A DNA stretch of 64,000 nucleotides. Source: Pantoea cypripedii (lineage in GTDB: Bacteria; Pseudomonadota; Gammaproteobacteria; Enterobacterales; Enterobacteriaceae). The stretch lies in NCBI RefSeq assembly GCF_011395035.1, contig NZ_CP024770.1, forward strand, positions 495,785-559,784. The letters are read 5' to 3'. A program made the translations under genes and the position numbers. Shown here piece by piece: positions 1 to 7,522 of the stretch. The notes beneath the pieces are model-generated. The model had not been told where the DNA came from. It saw only the letters and a list, made by a program, of their open reading frames with translations, and ran no database searches. Positions within the stretch are counted from its first letter, which is position 1; each line of letters opens with the position of its first letter.

Positions 1-398
1 GTTGAGACACTGCCCAATTGTGGCTGCACCGCAAAGCCACCGGCGACGGCAAGATAACCGCGCGCGCCGGAGCGCAGGCGCTGTATGGCAAGAACGTCTC
101 CGGGCAGCATTTGCAGGGACTGATAAATCGTGCAGGGCATATCGTTCAACGTTGCCACCGCATCGCCGGTAATGGCGAAGAGGCAGGGTTCATCGCCGCA
201 CAGCTTCAGCCTCGGCCCGGTCAGGGTGAATTCGATGGCGCCGGTGTTGGCGGGGTTGCCCACCAGCGCATTGGCGAGGGCAAAGCTTAGTTCATCCATG
301 ACCCCCGAAGGCGGCACGCCACGATCCTCGTAACCGATGCGCCCCATATCCTGCAAGGTTGACATGACGCCTGGCGACAGCACCTCGAAATATTTCAT
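1..398 (-). CDS. pxpC: 5-oxoprolinase subunit C (biotin-dependent carboxyltransferase/KipA-like), 5' part only
   Basis: Only the first 132 codons are visible; the gene runs off the left edge. The N-terminus MKYFEVLSPGVMSTLQDMGR, followed by GVPPSG and later AITGDA, is typical of the AHS2/KipA carboxyltransferase family. In E. coli PxpC works with PxpA and PxpB to open 5-oxoproline to glutamate using ATP in the cytoplasm. The start codon overlaps the pxpB stop by 4 bases (ATGA), so the two are translationally coupled. The family call is firm. The substrate (5-oxoproline or a related lactam or ureido acid) is inferred from context. Confidence 0.9.
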   Translation of the reverse strand, partial: MKYFEVLSPGVMSTLQDMGRIGYEDRGVPPSGVMDELSFALANALVGNPANTGAIEFTLTGPRLKLCGDEPCLFAITGDAVATLNDMPCTIYQSLQMLPGDVLAIQRLRSGARGYLAVAGGFAVQPQLGSVS

Positions 399-1126
399 GG
401 CAGCAGACTCCATTCAGGCTGGTAATGCCGATCGGCGAGTAGCGTCTGGTAATCATGTTCGCTGACGGGAACAAAACGCACTTCCTCGCCCGCGTTAAAT
501 AAAAAAGGCTGTTCGCGCTGCGGATCGAAACTTTTCACCGGCGTGCGTGCCAGCAAATGCCAGCCGCTGGGCGCGGCGACGGAACCGATAGCCGACTGAA
601 CCCCACCGATACTGATGCTGCCGCCGGGCACTTCCTGGCGCGGTGATGTGCGTCGCGCGAGATGTAAACGCGGATCGAGTCCACCCAGATAAGCGAAACC
701 CGGCATAAAACCAATCATATAGATGCGATAGGGCTGAGCGCTGTGAATCTCAATCAGTTCGGCGGGTGTCAGGCCCAGGCAAGTTGCCGAGCTGGCCAGA
801 TCGATGCCGTAGTCACCGCCGTAACAAGCGGGTATCAGCCAGCACTTGCGAGGTGGCGTGTGCAGCATGTCGGTGTTGAGCAGCAACTCTAACGCCTGGA
901 TCAGTTCCCTCTGCCGGATAACGACCGAGTCATAAGTCACCGTCAGTGAGCGGTAGGTCGGAATACAACCCGTGACGCCCGCTATGTTTTGTTGCCTGAT
1001 GGCTGCCGCTAACGACGTCACGCGCTGATTCACCTGCGCGTCAATAACTTCACCAAAATCGATATTCACCGCCTGATCGGCGATGGTCTGAATCGCCCAG
1101 CTCAGCGGCATGCCGGCATCATTCAC
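395..1126 (-). CDS. pxpB: 5-oxoprolinase subunit B (KipI/AHS1 family)
   Basis: The protein has the diagnostic AHS1 blocks: GFMPGFAYLGG, then RTSPRQEVPGGSISIGG, then PSGWHLLARTPV near the C-terminus. It partners PxpC in the ATP-dependent opening of 5-oxoproline. The frame is open to an ATG at 1180, but that codon lies inside the palindromic operator at 1167-1192 and has no ribosome-binding site. I prefer the in-frame GTG at 1126, which has AGGAAG about 6 bases upstream and gives about 243 residues; an internal ATG at 1111 is the next option. It is divergent from pxpA and is followed directly by pxpC with a 4-base overlap. Confidence 0.88.
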   Translation of the reverse strand: MNDAGMPLSWAIQTIADQAVNIDFGEVIDAQVNQRVTSLAAAIRQQNIAGVTGCIPTYRSLTVTYDSVVIRQRELIQALELLLNTDMLHTPPRKCWLIPACYGGDYGIDLASSATCLGLTPAELIEIHSAQPYRIYMIGFMPGFAYLGGLDPRLHLARRTSPRQEVPGGSISIGGVQSAIGSVAAPSGWHLLARTPVKSFDPQREQPFLFNAGEEVRFVPVSEHDYQTLLADRHYQPEWSLLP

Positions 1127-1166
1127 GTTCGCTTCCTGACATACATTTTCGTTATTTGCATCATGG

Positions 1167-1192
1167 AATACTTTTGGCATACCATAAAAATG
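1167..1192. promoter_or_regulatory. Palindromic operator, copy 1 (pxpB-pxpA promoter region)
   Basis: The core TTTGGCATACCA is identical to the core of the near-perfect palindrome at 8780-8805, and the right arm ends in the same AAATG. It lies between the divergent pxpB and pxpA genes. The regulator is inferred to be the GntR protein at 5577-6248. GntR-family sites are commonly short palindromes of this kind, but binding is not shown by the sequence. Confidence 0.6.
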
Positions 1193-1272
1193 TTGTCAAT
1201 AAACGCTGTCAGATTAAATACTTATTGCCTGAATAAACAGACGAATAATCAGTAGCCTGGAGTGAAGTTTGA

Positions 1273-2052
1273 ATGTTGATTGACCTGAACTGTGACATGG
1301 GAGAGAGCTTCGGCGTCTGGAAGATGGGAGCCGATGAAGAGATGCTGTCGATCGTGACCTCCGCCAATATCGCCTGCGGATTTCACGCCGGTGACCCGGA
1401 TGTGATGTTCTCAACGTTACAAAATGCCCGACAGCAAAACGTCGCAGTGGGTGCCCATCCCGGCTTCCTCGATCTGGCCGGTTTTGGCCGCAGACCGATC
1501 TACGGCTACACGCCACAGCAGATCCGCAACATGGTTACTTACCAGATCGGTGCGCTGAAGGCGCTGGCGGAAAGTCAGGGCTTTTCCCTGCAACATGTCA
1601 AAACCCATGGGGCATTTGGCAACATGGCGGCGGAGAACAGTGAATGGGCGATGGCGGTGGCAGAAGCCATTTATCAGGTGGATAAGGATCTGATTATGGT
1701 GGTGATGCCGGGGATGTGCACCGAGGCGGCCGCCGTGCAGCAGGGGCTCAGGGTCATAAGAGAAATTTATGTCGATCGTGCTTACGCTGAAAACGGCAAT
1801 CTGCTTTCCCGCCAGCTGCCCGGCGCGGTGCTGCACGATCCACAGCTCGCCAGCGAGCGCATCCTGCGCATGATTGATCAATCCGCCATCACCACGATAA
1901 ACGGCAGCAACATTCCGGTTGAGATCGACTCGCTCTGCGTACACGGCGACTCACCCGGCGCGGTAGAGATGGCCCGCGCCGTTCGCAGCCTGCTGGAAGG
2001 ACGGGGCATCCAGTTTGCCCCGATGGCGCAGGTGCTGGCGGCTAAAGGCTGA
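1273..2052 (+). CDS. pxpA: 5-oxoprolinase subunit A (LamB/YcsF family)
   Basis: At 259 residues it is close to the usual 245-255 of the family. It opens with the signature MLIDLNCDMGESFG and continues with TSANIACGFHAGDP and VGAHPGFLDLAGFGRR, which form the TIM-barrel-like active site of LamB/YcsF proteins. A GGAGTGAAG ribosome-binding site precedes the ATG. It is the catalytic partner of PxpB and PxpC for ATP-driven opening of 5-oxoproline to L-glutamate. In E. coli the order is pxpB-pxpC-pxpA on one strand; here pxpA is divergent, so the module has been rearranged around a shared operator. Confidence 0.93.
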   Translation: MLIDLNCDMGESFGVWKMGADEEMLSIVTSANIACGFHAGDPDVMFSTLQNARQQNVAVGAHPGFLDLAGFGRRPIYGYTPQQIRNMVTYQIGALKALAESQGFSLQHVKTHGAFGNMAAENSEWAMAVAEAIYQVDKDLIMVVMPGMCTEAAAVQQGLRVIREIYVDRAYAENGNLLSRQLPGAVLHDPQLASERILRMIDQSAITTINGSNIPVEIDSLCVHGDSPGAVEMARAVRSLLEGRGIQFAPMAQVLAAKG

Positions 2053-2063
2053 AGCACCGCTGA

Positions 2064-3029
2064 TTACTGACGCCGCGTCGGCCAGACTGCCGGGTTGATC
2101 AGCGAGAGTGGCAGCTGATGATTCAGCACCGTAACCACCCCCTGTGCTGCCGCCAGAGCTATATTGCGCATCGCGCTATCCGAAGAAGCGGCGGTGTGCG
2201 GGGTGAGTATCAGGTTCGGGGCGGTCATCAGCGGAGAATCAGACGCCAGTGGCTCCTGTTCGAATACATCCAGCCCCGCGCCCGCGAGCTCGCCTTGCGT
2301 TAAGGCGTCAGCCAGAGCATTTTCGTCGATCAGTGAACCCCGGCTGGTATTGATCAGGCAGGCACTGCGCTTCATCAGTGCCAGACGCTGGCGATCCATC
2401 AGGTGATAAGTGTCTGCGGTGGCAGGTGCATGCAGGGAGACAAAATCACTCTCTCGCAGCAGGCTAGCTAAATCAGCGGCTTTACTGCACCCCGCCTGGG
2501 CAATGACTTCCGCGGGCTGGCTGGTGTGAACCACTACCTTCATGCCCAGCGCCACGGCCATCCGGGCCAGAATCTGTCCGATTGCGCCATAACCGACAAT
2601 GCCCAGCGTCAGGCCATAAATCTCCTGAAAACCGCTGGTGTATTTAATCGCCATGTACTGCTGCTGGTGGACGGCACGGTCACAAATCGTCAGACGTTTC
2701 GCCAGATCGAACAGCAGGGCGAGGGCGTGTTCCGCCACCGAGCGGCTATTCATGCCTGGCGTATTGAGTACCACGATGCCGTTTTCAGTGGCGGCAGCGA
2801 GATCAATGCCGTCCGTTCCAACACCGTGCACCGCAATGACTCTCAGGTGCGGAAATTGCTCCATCATCGTGCGCGTGAATTTTCCGCTACGAAAAATGGC
2901 CGCCACGATCTGCTGACGCTGCAGCGGATCCTCGGGTGAATTTTCGGTGGAAACAGCCAGTCCATTTTCTTCCAGGTAATTGATTCCTGATGAGTTTATC
3001 GGGTGCGGTGCCCAACATATCTGTTTCAT
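2064..3029 (-). CDS. D-2-hydroxyacid dehydrogenase (NAD(P)-dependent)
   Basis: It has a Rossmann nucleotide-binding motif GIVGYGAIGQ in the middle, followed by the catalytic series of the D-isomer-specific 2-hydroxyacid dehydrogenases: Arg in NTSRGSLIDE, the downstream Glu, and His in LTPHTAASS. The frame extends to 3185, but the start at 3029 has an AGGGA ribosome-binding site and gives the usual family length of 321 residues. It should interconvert a 2-keto acid and a D-2-hydroxy acid in the cytosol. Given the aminotransferase at 7519-8736, it may act on the keto acid left after transamination. It is convergent with pxpA and divergent from the ABC transporter. Confidence 0.85.
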   Translation of the reverse strand: MKQICWAPHPINSSGINYLEENGLAVSTENSPEDPLQRQQIVAAIFRSGKFTRTMMEQFPHLRVIAVHGVGTDGIDLAAATENGIVVLNTPGMNSRSVAEHALALLFDLAKRLTICDRAVHQQQYMAIKYTSGFQEIYGLTLGIVGYGAIGQILARMAVALGMKVVVHTSQPAEVIAQAGCSKAADLASLLRESDFVSLHAPATADTYHLMDRQRLALMKRSACLINTSRGSLIDENALADALTQGELAGAGLDVFEQEPLASDSPLMTAPNLILTPHTAASSDSAMRNIALAAAQGVVTVLNHQLPLSLINPAVWPTRRQ

Positions 3030-3072
3030 TAAGTTTCCCTGATGGTGTTTAAGATTATTGGCATTCTCTTTG

Positions 3073-3098
3073 CATTTCTTTGGAATGCCAAGAAAAAA
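3073..3098. promoter_or_regulatory. Palindromic operator, copy 2 (dehydrogenase-ABC transporter promoter region)
   Basis: CATTTCTTTGGAATGCCAAG shares its complete left arm with the copy at 8780-8805; the right arm is degenerate. It sits between the divergent dehydrogenase and ABC transporter genes, the position expected for joint control of both. Confidence 0.55.
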
Positions 3099-3138
3099 CA
3101 TTATGGCTAAGTATCGAATAACGCACAGGAGTCCCCGT

Positions 3139-3942
3139 ATGAGCGAGGCCAATACACCTTTACTGAAAATCCGCGAGCTAAACAAAAGTTTTGGCGATCT
3201 TCACGTGCTGAAGAACGTGGCGCTTGAGGTCCAGCAGGGCGAGGTCGTTTCGATCATCGGCGCCAGTGGCTCAGGCAAAAGCACCTTTTTGCGCTGCCTG
3301 AACGTGATGGAAATGCCGCAGAGCGGCTTTATGGATTTCGGCGAGTTTTCGTTTGATTTTCGCGATGGCGCACGCGCTCAGCCGGACCAGCAACAACTGC
3401 AACTGCTGCGCCAGCAGATCGGCATGGTGTTTCAGAACTATCACCTGTGGCCACACATGACCGTGCTGGAAAACGTCATTGAAGCGCCGATGCGGGTGAA
3501 AAAAATGACGCGCAGCGCAGCGGTAAAAATTGCAGAAGAACTGCTGAACCGGGTGGGCATGTTTGAAAAAAGATTTCAGTACCCGGCACGGCTGTCCGGC
3601 GGACAGCAGCAGCGCGTGGCCATTGCGCGTGCGCTGGCGATGAAACCCAAAATGATGTTGTTTGATGAGGCAACCTCCGCGCTCGACCCTGAGCTGGTGG
3701 GCGAGGTGCTGGCGCTGATTGCCATGCTGGCAGAAGAAGGCATGACGATGTTGCTGGTCACCCATGAAATCGCCTTTGCGCGGGAAGTCTCGTCGCGCGT
3801 GTTGTTTTTTGATCAGGGCGTGATGGCGGTTGACGGTCCCCCGGAAAAAGTCCTGGCCGAGCCGGAAAGTCCACGCCTGCGCCAGTTCCTCAGCCGCATT
3901 TTACACGACGATATTAAAGCCATTAAAGGAAACGCCGCATGA
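3139..3942 (+). CDS. Polar amino acid ABC transporter, ATP-binding protein
   Basis: This is a complete ABC ATPase: Walker A GASGSGKS, Q-loop MVFQNYHLWPHMTV, signature LSGGQQQRVAIARAL, Walker B MLFDEATSALD and a switch His in LLVTHE. It is closest in style to the GlnQ/HisP/ArtP group, which energises uptake of amino acids from a periplasmic binding protein. Translation could start as far up as 3058, but the ATG at 3139 has an ACAGGAG ribosome-binding site and gives a normal 267-residue protein. Its stop overlaps the permease start by 4 bases, and the binding protein follows, so the three genes form one uptake operon. Confidence 0.93.
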   Translation: MSEANTPLLKIRELNKSFGDLHVLKNVALEVQQGEVVSIIGASGSGKSTFLRCLNVMEMPQSGFMDFGEFSFDFRDGARAQPDQQQLQLLRQQIGMVFQNYHLWPHMTVLENVIEAPMRVKKMTRSAAVKIAEELLNRVGMFEKRFQYPARLSGGQQQRVAIARALAMKPKMMLFDEATSALDPELVGEVLALIAMLAEEGMTMLLVTHEIAFAREVSSRVLFFDQGVMAVDGPPEKVLAEPESPRLRQFLSRILHDDIKAIKGNAA

Positions 3943-4595
3943 TGCAGCTTTATCAGGATCTTCAGGATTATGGCAGCGGCTTTCTGACTGCCGCGATTAT
4001 CGTGCTGGGTATCACCCTGCTGACCATTGTCCTGAGCTGGATATTTGGCTTGCTGGCCGCGCTGGCAAAGCGATCACACATCGTCGCATTGAGAAAAATT
4101 GCTGAATTTTATATCTGGTTTATTCGCGGCACGCCGGCACTGATTCAGGTATTTATCATCTATTTTGGTCTGCCGCAGTTTGGCCTTAGCTTCTCGCCTT
4201 TTTTTGCTGGCGTGATTGCGCTGGCGCTCAACGGTGGCGCGTATGTCGCTGAAATCATCCGCACCGGCCTGAACGCGATCCCGAAAAGCCAGATCGAGAC
4301 CTCTTACGCATTGGGTATGTCCAAAAGCGACGTGATGCGTCGCATTATCCTGCCCCAGGTGTTCCGCATCATTCTGCCATCGCTGACCAATGAGGCGATC
4401 TCGGCGCTGAAAAACACCTCGCTGCTCTCCACGATTACCGTGATGGACGTGACCTTATATGCACAGACCATTATCTCCAGCACCTTCCGTCCTTTTGAGT
4501 TTTACATCGCGGCATCAGTGATTTACCTGGTGATGACCACGCTGCTGACGCGACTGACTGGCTGGCTGGAACGTCGCCAGGAGAGATACGTTTAA
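3939..4595 (+). CDS. Polar amino acid ABC transporter, permease
   Basis: This 218-residue membrane protein belongs to the HisM/ArtQ/GlnP permease family. It has about five hydrophobic segments, the early RGTPALIQVF block and the EAA-loop region LNAIPKSQIETSYALGMS. Only one permease is encoded, so it probably forms a homodimer in the inner membrane. It overlaps the ATPase gene by 4 bases and is followed 47 bases later by the binding protein. Confidence 0.92.
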   Translation: MMQLYQDLQDYGSGFLTAAIIVLGITLLTIVLSWIFGLLAALAKRSHIVALRKIAEFYIWFIRGTPALIQVFIIYFGLPQFGLSFSPFFAGVIALALNGGAYVAEIIRTGLNAIPKSQIETSYALGMSKSDVMRRIILPQVFRIILPSLTNEAISALKNTSLLSTITVMDVTLYAQTIISSTFRPFEFYIAASVIYLVMTTLLTRLTGWLERRQERYV

Positions 4596-4642
4596 TCCGC
4601 CTTGTTTTGCTACCACACCATCATCCTAATGGGAGTTTTTGC

Positions 4643-5440
4643 ATGAAATTGAAGTCTTTTATTTGCGGTCTTTTACTCACTTCACTGCTGAGTTCGACAG
4701 CCGCCCTGGCGGAAGGGGATAAACAGCTGGAACTGCTGACTCCGGGCGAACTGCGCGTCGCCACCGAGGGCACGGCACCGCCGTACAGCATGCGTGGTCC
4801 GGGCGGCCAGATCTCCGGTCTGGAAATCGCGGTGATGACCGAAGTCGCGAAACGTCTGCACCTGAAACTGGTGCCGGTGGTGACCAAGTGGGACTCAATT
4901 CTGATCGGCTTACAGGCAAACAAGTTTGATATGAGTATGGCCGCCATCGATATCACCCCGGAACGCCAGAAATCCGTGGTCTTTGCTGACGCCTGGATTG
5001 AGTCCGGCGGCAGAATCCTCGCACCGAAAGACACCAGCATCAAAACGCCGGACGATCTTAAAGGGAAGAAAATCGGTGCGCAGGTGTCATCCACCTATGC
5101 CCGACTGGCCGAAGAACACGGGGCGCAGCTGAAAAACTACAGCGACATCACCTCTGCGGTGCAGGATATGATCAATGGGAATCTTGATGGCGTGATTAAC
5201 GACTCCATCGGCAACGCCTACCTGATCGAGCATAACCACCTGCCGTTCGCGCAGGTACCTGGCTTCCTGAGCCAGGTGCAGAAAGGCTTCACCTTCGCCA
5301 AAGGCAAACCCAACCTGGTGGCGGCGGTGAACAAGGCGCTGGCCGATATGAAAAGTGACGGGACCTTTGCCCGCCTGACGATTCCGATTGTCGGTCTCGA
5401 TCCTGCCCCGAAGAATCCGGTACTGACACTGCCGCAATAA
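4643..5440 (+). CDS. Periplasmic amino acid-binding protein (ABC transporter substrate-binding, SBP family 3)
   Basis: The protein has a Sec signal peptide, MKLKSFICGLLLTSLLSSTA, with cleavage likely after ALA near residue 23. The mature part has SBP family 3 features: LRVATEGTAPPYS, then GLEIAVMTEVAKRL and DMSMAAIDITPERQKSVVFA. The ATG at 4643 has a GGGAG ribosome-binding site and places the signal at the very N-terminus, so an upstream start at 4607 is unlikely. It delivers an amino acid-like ligand to the permease. The ligand cannot be read from sequence, but 5-oxoproline or another N-substituted amino acid fits the neighbours. Confidence 0.92.
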   Translation: MKLKSFICGLLLTSLLSSTAALAEGDKQLELLTPGELRVATEGTAPPYSMRGPGGQISGLEIAVMTEVAKRLHLKLVPVVTKWDSILIGLQANKFDMSMAAIDITPERQKSVVFADAWIESGGRILAPKDTSIKTPDDLKGKKIGAQVSSTYARLAEEHGAQLKNYSDITSAVQDMINGNLDGVINDSIGNAYLIEHNHLPFAQVPGFLSQVQKGFTFAKGKPNLVAAVNKALADMKSDGTFARLTIPIVGLDPAPKNPVLTLPQ

Positions 5441-5450
5441 TCCTGAACCG

Positions 5451-5480
5451 GCCCTGAGCGCATCCGGAATGCGCCAGGGC
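5451..5480 (+). terminator. Hairpin after the ABC transporter operon
   Basis: CCCTG-A-GCGCAT pairs with ATGCGC-C-AGGG around a CCGGA loop, 11 bases after the binding-protein stop. The tail is only moderately T-rich (TTCTCT), so termination is probably partial and the GntR gene may receive some read-through. Confidence 0.55.
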
Positions 5481-5576
5481 TTCTCTGTGAAGATAAAAAC
5501 TCATATCATCGCCGTTAACGGTAATCGAGCGGCCACGACAATGGCGGGGAAGGAAACATAATGCGGGTGATCAATC

Positions 5577-6248
5577 ATGGCGCTGGCTGACCAGTTATTA
5601 AAAGAGGCGGATGACGGCGAGCAGAATTTAAGCCAGAAAGCCTATGAAACCATCCTGAATAAAATCATCAGCCGTGAATTTGCGGTCAACACCGTGCTGC
5701 AGGAACGACGCCTGGCAGAGATGCTGGATATCTCCCGCACACCGGTGCGTAACGCGCTGAACCGGCTGGAAAATGAAGGTTTTATCGCCCGCAACGGCGG
5801 CAGAACGCCGGTGGTCAAAGAGTTTTCCATTCAGGAATTAATTGAAACTCTGCATATCCGGCGCGTGCTGGAGGCCGAGGCGACACGTCTGGCGACCGGT
5901 AAAATTCCACTGAGCGAGCTGGATGCGATTCAGACGCTGGTCGAAGGACTATTGATCAAGAAAGTGCCGGATACGGAAGAGGACTGGGCTGCTGATTCGC
6001 GCATTCATGAGACCATCGCCTTTTACAGCGGCAACAAGACCATGGCCGATTACATCAAAACCCTGCGCCTGAAAACGCATATGTTCAATTTGAGCGAAGT
6101 GCCGGAACGCTTTGAAGCTGGCCATCGCGAGCACCTGCAAATCATTCAGGCGCTGCGCGACAACCAGCCCGATCTGGCACAAAGTCTGGTTGCCGCGCAT
6201 ATCGATAACGTCCGTCAGGGCATTATCAAACGCCTGAGTCAGTTCTGA
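5577..6248 (+). CDS. GntR-family regulator, FCD subfamily
   Basis: The 223-residue protein has an N-terminal winged helix (about residues 20-85, with LQERRLAEMLDISRTPVRNALNRLE) followed by a helical FCD ligand domain. The His residues in ADSRIHETI, AGHREHLQII and AAHIDN match the metal-binding positions of that domain. It starts at an ATG with GGTGA upstream. FCD regulators usually sense carboxylic or amino acid ligands and act on nearby catabolic genes. It is the only regulator inside this island and is the natural candidate for the operator repeated at 1167, 3073 and 8780. Its own upstream region shows no copy of that site. Confidence 0.9.
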   Translation: MALADQLLKEADDGEQNLSQKAYETILNKIISREFAVNTVLQERRLAEMLDISRTPVRNALNRLENEGFIARNGGRTPVVKEFSIQELIETLHIRRVLEAEATRLATGKIPLSELDAIQTLVEGLLIKKVPDTEEDWAADSRIHETIAFYSGNKTMADYIKTLRLKTHMFNLSEVPERFEAGHREHLQIIQALRDNQPDLAQSLVAAHIDNVRQGIIKRLSQF

Positions 6249-7522
6249 TCCCGGAACATCATCGTGAACAGGGTTTGATTCAGCACCTGGACGGCAAGTG
6301 CAAAATCTGAGAACTCCATCGCCTCATCAGGATTGTGGCTGCCGTTCTGGTTACGGACAAACAACATCGCGCCGGGCACGCCGCAGTTCACGAACTGCGC
6401 ACAATCGTGGCCCGCACCGCTTGGCATCACCTGGGTGTTAATCGCCAGCTCATCTGCCGCATTCTGCAATGCCACCACCAGCCCCGGATCCATCAGGGCT
6501 GGTGTACTGCGGCTCTGCTCGCCGAAATCAAAACGTACCCCGTGACGTTGCGTGATTGCCGCGGCGGTCTGTTGCAGATGTGCATCAATGGTCTGCAGCG
6601 TCTGCGTATTACGCGAGCGAAAATCAATGGAGAAATCCACCAGCCCGCTGACCTTACTCATATCGGCATCGACGGCATCGGTAAAGAAGCGGCCAAAGGT
6701 CACGGTGAGTTCGTGTCCGGCTTTCTCCAGTTCATGCCAGTAACGGTGCATCTCGGTCACCAGTTCCGCTGCCGCGATGACCGCATCCTGGCGGCACCAC
6801 GAAGGACAGGCACCGGAGTGCGCGTATTGTCCGTATGCCCGGGCAAAACGGTAGCGCAAACTGCCGCAAATGCCGCTGACGATACCGACCGGGATCTCCG
6901 CACTTTCCAGTACCGGCCCCTGTTCAATATGGATTTCCAGGAAAGCACGTAACCGCGCTGGCCCAAATAAAGGCGGTTCATCCACCACCTTATCGGGATT
7001 GCCGCCACAGTTGATCATGTGTTGCGCGATGGAGATCTGATTGTCCCGGCGCAGGATGGCCAGATCCGGACGGGTCAGTTGCCCCAGCACCGTCTTGCTT
7101 CCCAGATAGGAGATGGGGAACCATGCGCTTTCTTCAGCCCGAATCGCAATCAGCATCAGATCGCAGGGTGGCACCAGGCCTGCCGCTTTCCAGCCTGCCA
7201 GGATCGCCAGACCGGCCAGCACGCCTGCCGCACCATCGTAGTTACCCCCGGCGGGCACTGAGTCAAGGTGCGAACCGACAACCACTTTCGGCGCATTGCG
7301 GTCTGCACCCGGCAGGATGATATAAAGATTGACCGCAGCATCGGTCATCACTTCAAAGCCCAGCTGGCGGGCAAGCTGGCTGACCCGATCATGGGCGCGT
7401 TGCTCGCCGGGGCCGTAGGCATCGCGGGTGATGCCTTTGCCGTCAAAACTCATTTCACGCAGCTCGGCAAACAACGCTTCGGCCAGCGACAGGTCAGGTA
7501 CCGGGAGGGTCGCAGGCATCAT
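6239..7522 (-). CDS. M20-family amidohydrolase (allantoate amidohydrolase / N-carbamoyl-L-amino acid hydrolase type)
   Basis: At 427 residues it fits the AllC/HyuC group. Metal ligands are visible: His and Asp in VVVGSHLDSVPAGGNYDG, the Glu pair in AIRAEESAWF, His in LEIHIEQGPVLE and His near the C-terminus in PSGAGHDCAQF. Such enzymes hydrolyse ureido or N-carbamoyl groups, releasing ammonia and CO2 from the amino acid. Alternative substrates such as N-acyl amino acids are possible. The start overlaps the aminotransferase stop by 4 bases, so the two are co-translated. The 3' end overlaps the convergent GntR gene by 10 bases. Confidence 0.88.
   Translation of the reverse strand: MMPATLPVPDLSLAEALFAELREMSFDGKGITRDAYGPGEQRAHDRVSQLARQLGFEVMTDAAVNLYIILPGADRNAPKVVVGSHLDSVPAGGNYDGAAGVLAGLAILAGWKAAGLVPPCDLMLIAIRAEESAWFPISYLGSKTVLGQLTRPDLAILRRDNQISIAQHMINCGGNPDKVVDEPPLFGPARLRAFLEIHIEQGPVLESAEIPVGIVSGICGSLRYRFARAYGQYAHSGACPSWCRQDAVIAAAELVTEMHRYWHELEKAGHELTVTFGRFFTDAVDADMSKVSGLVDFSIDFRSRNTQTLQTIDAHLQQTAAAITQRHGVRFDFGEQSRSTPALMDPGLVVALQNAADELAINTQVMPSGAGHDCAQFVNCGVPGAMLFVRNQNGSHNPDEAMEFSDFALAVQVLNQTLFTMMFRDQN

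Noticed and set aside
3030..3185. N-terminal extension of the hydroxyacid dehydrogenase
   Set aside because: It would run through the operator region, has no family similarity, and a good ribosome-binding site precedes the ATG at 3029.
6335..6952. Long antisense frame opposite the M20 hydrolase
   Set aside because: It is a high-GC codon-phase shadow of a well-supported gene, with no recognisable motifs. The same holds for 1417-1944 and 43404-43952.
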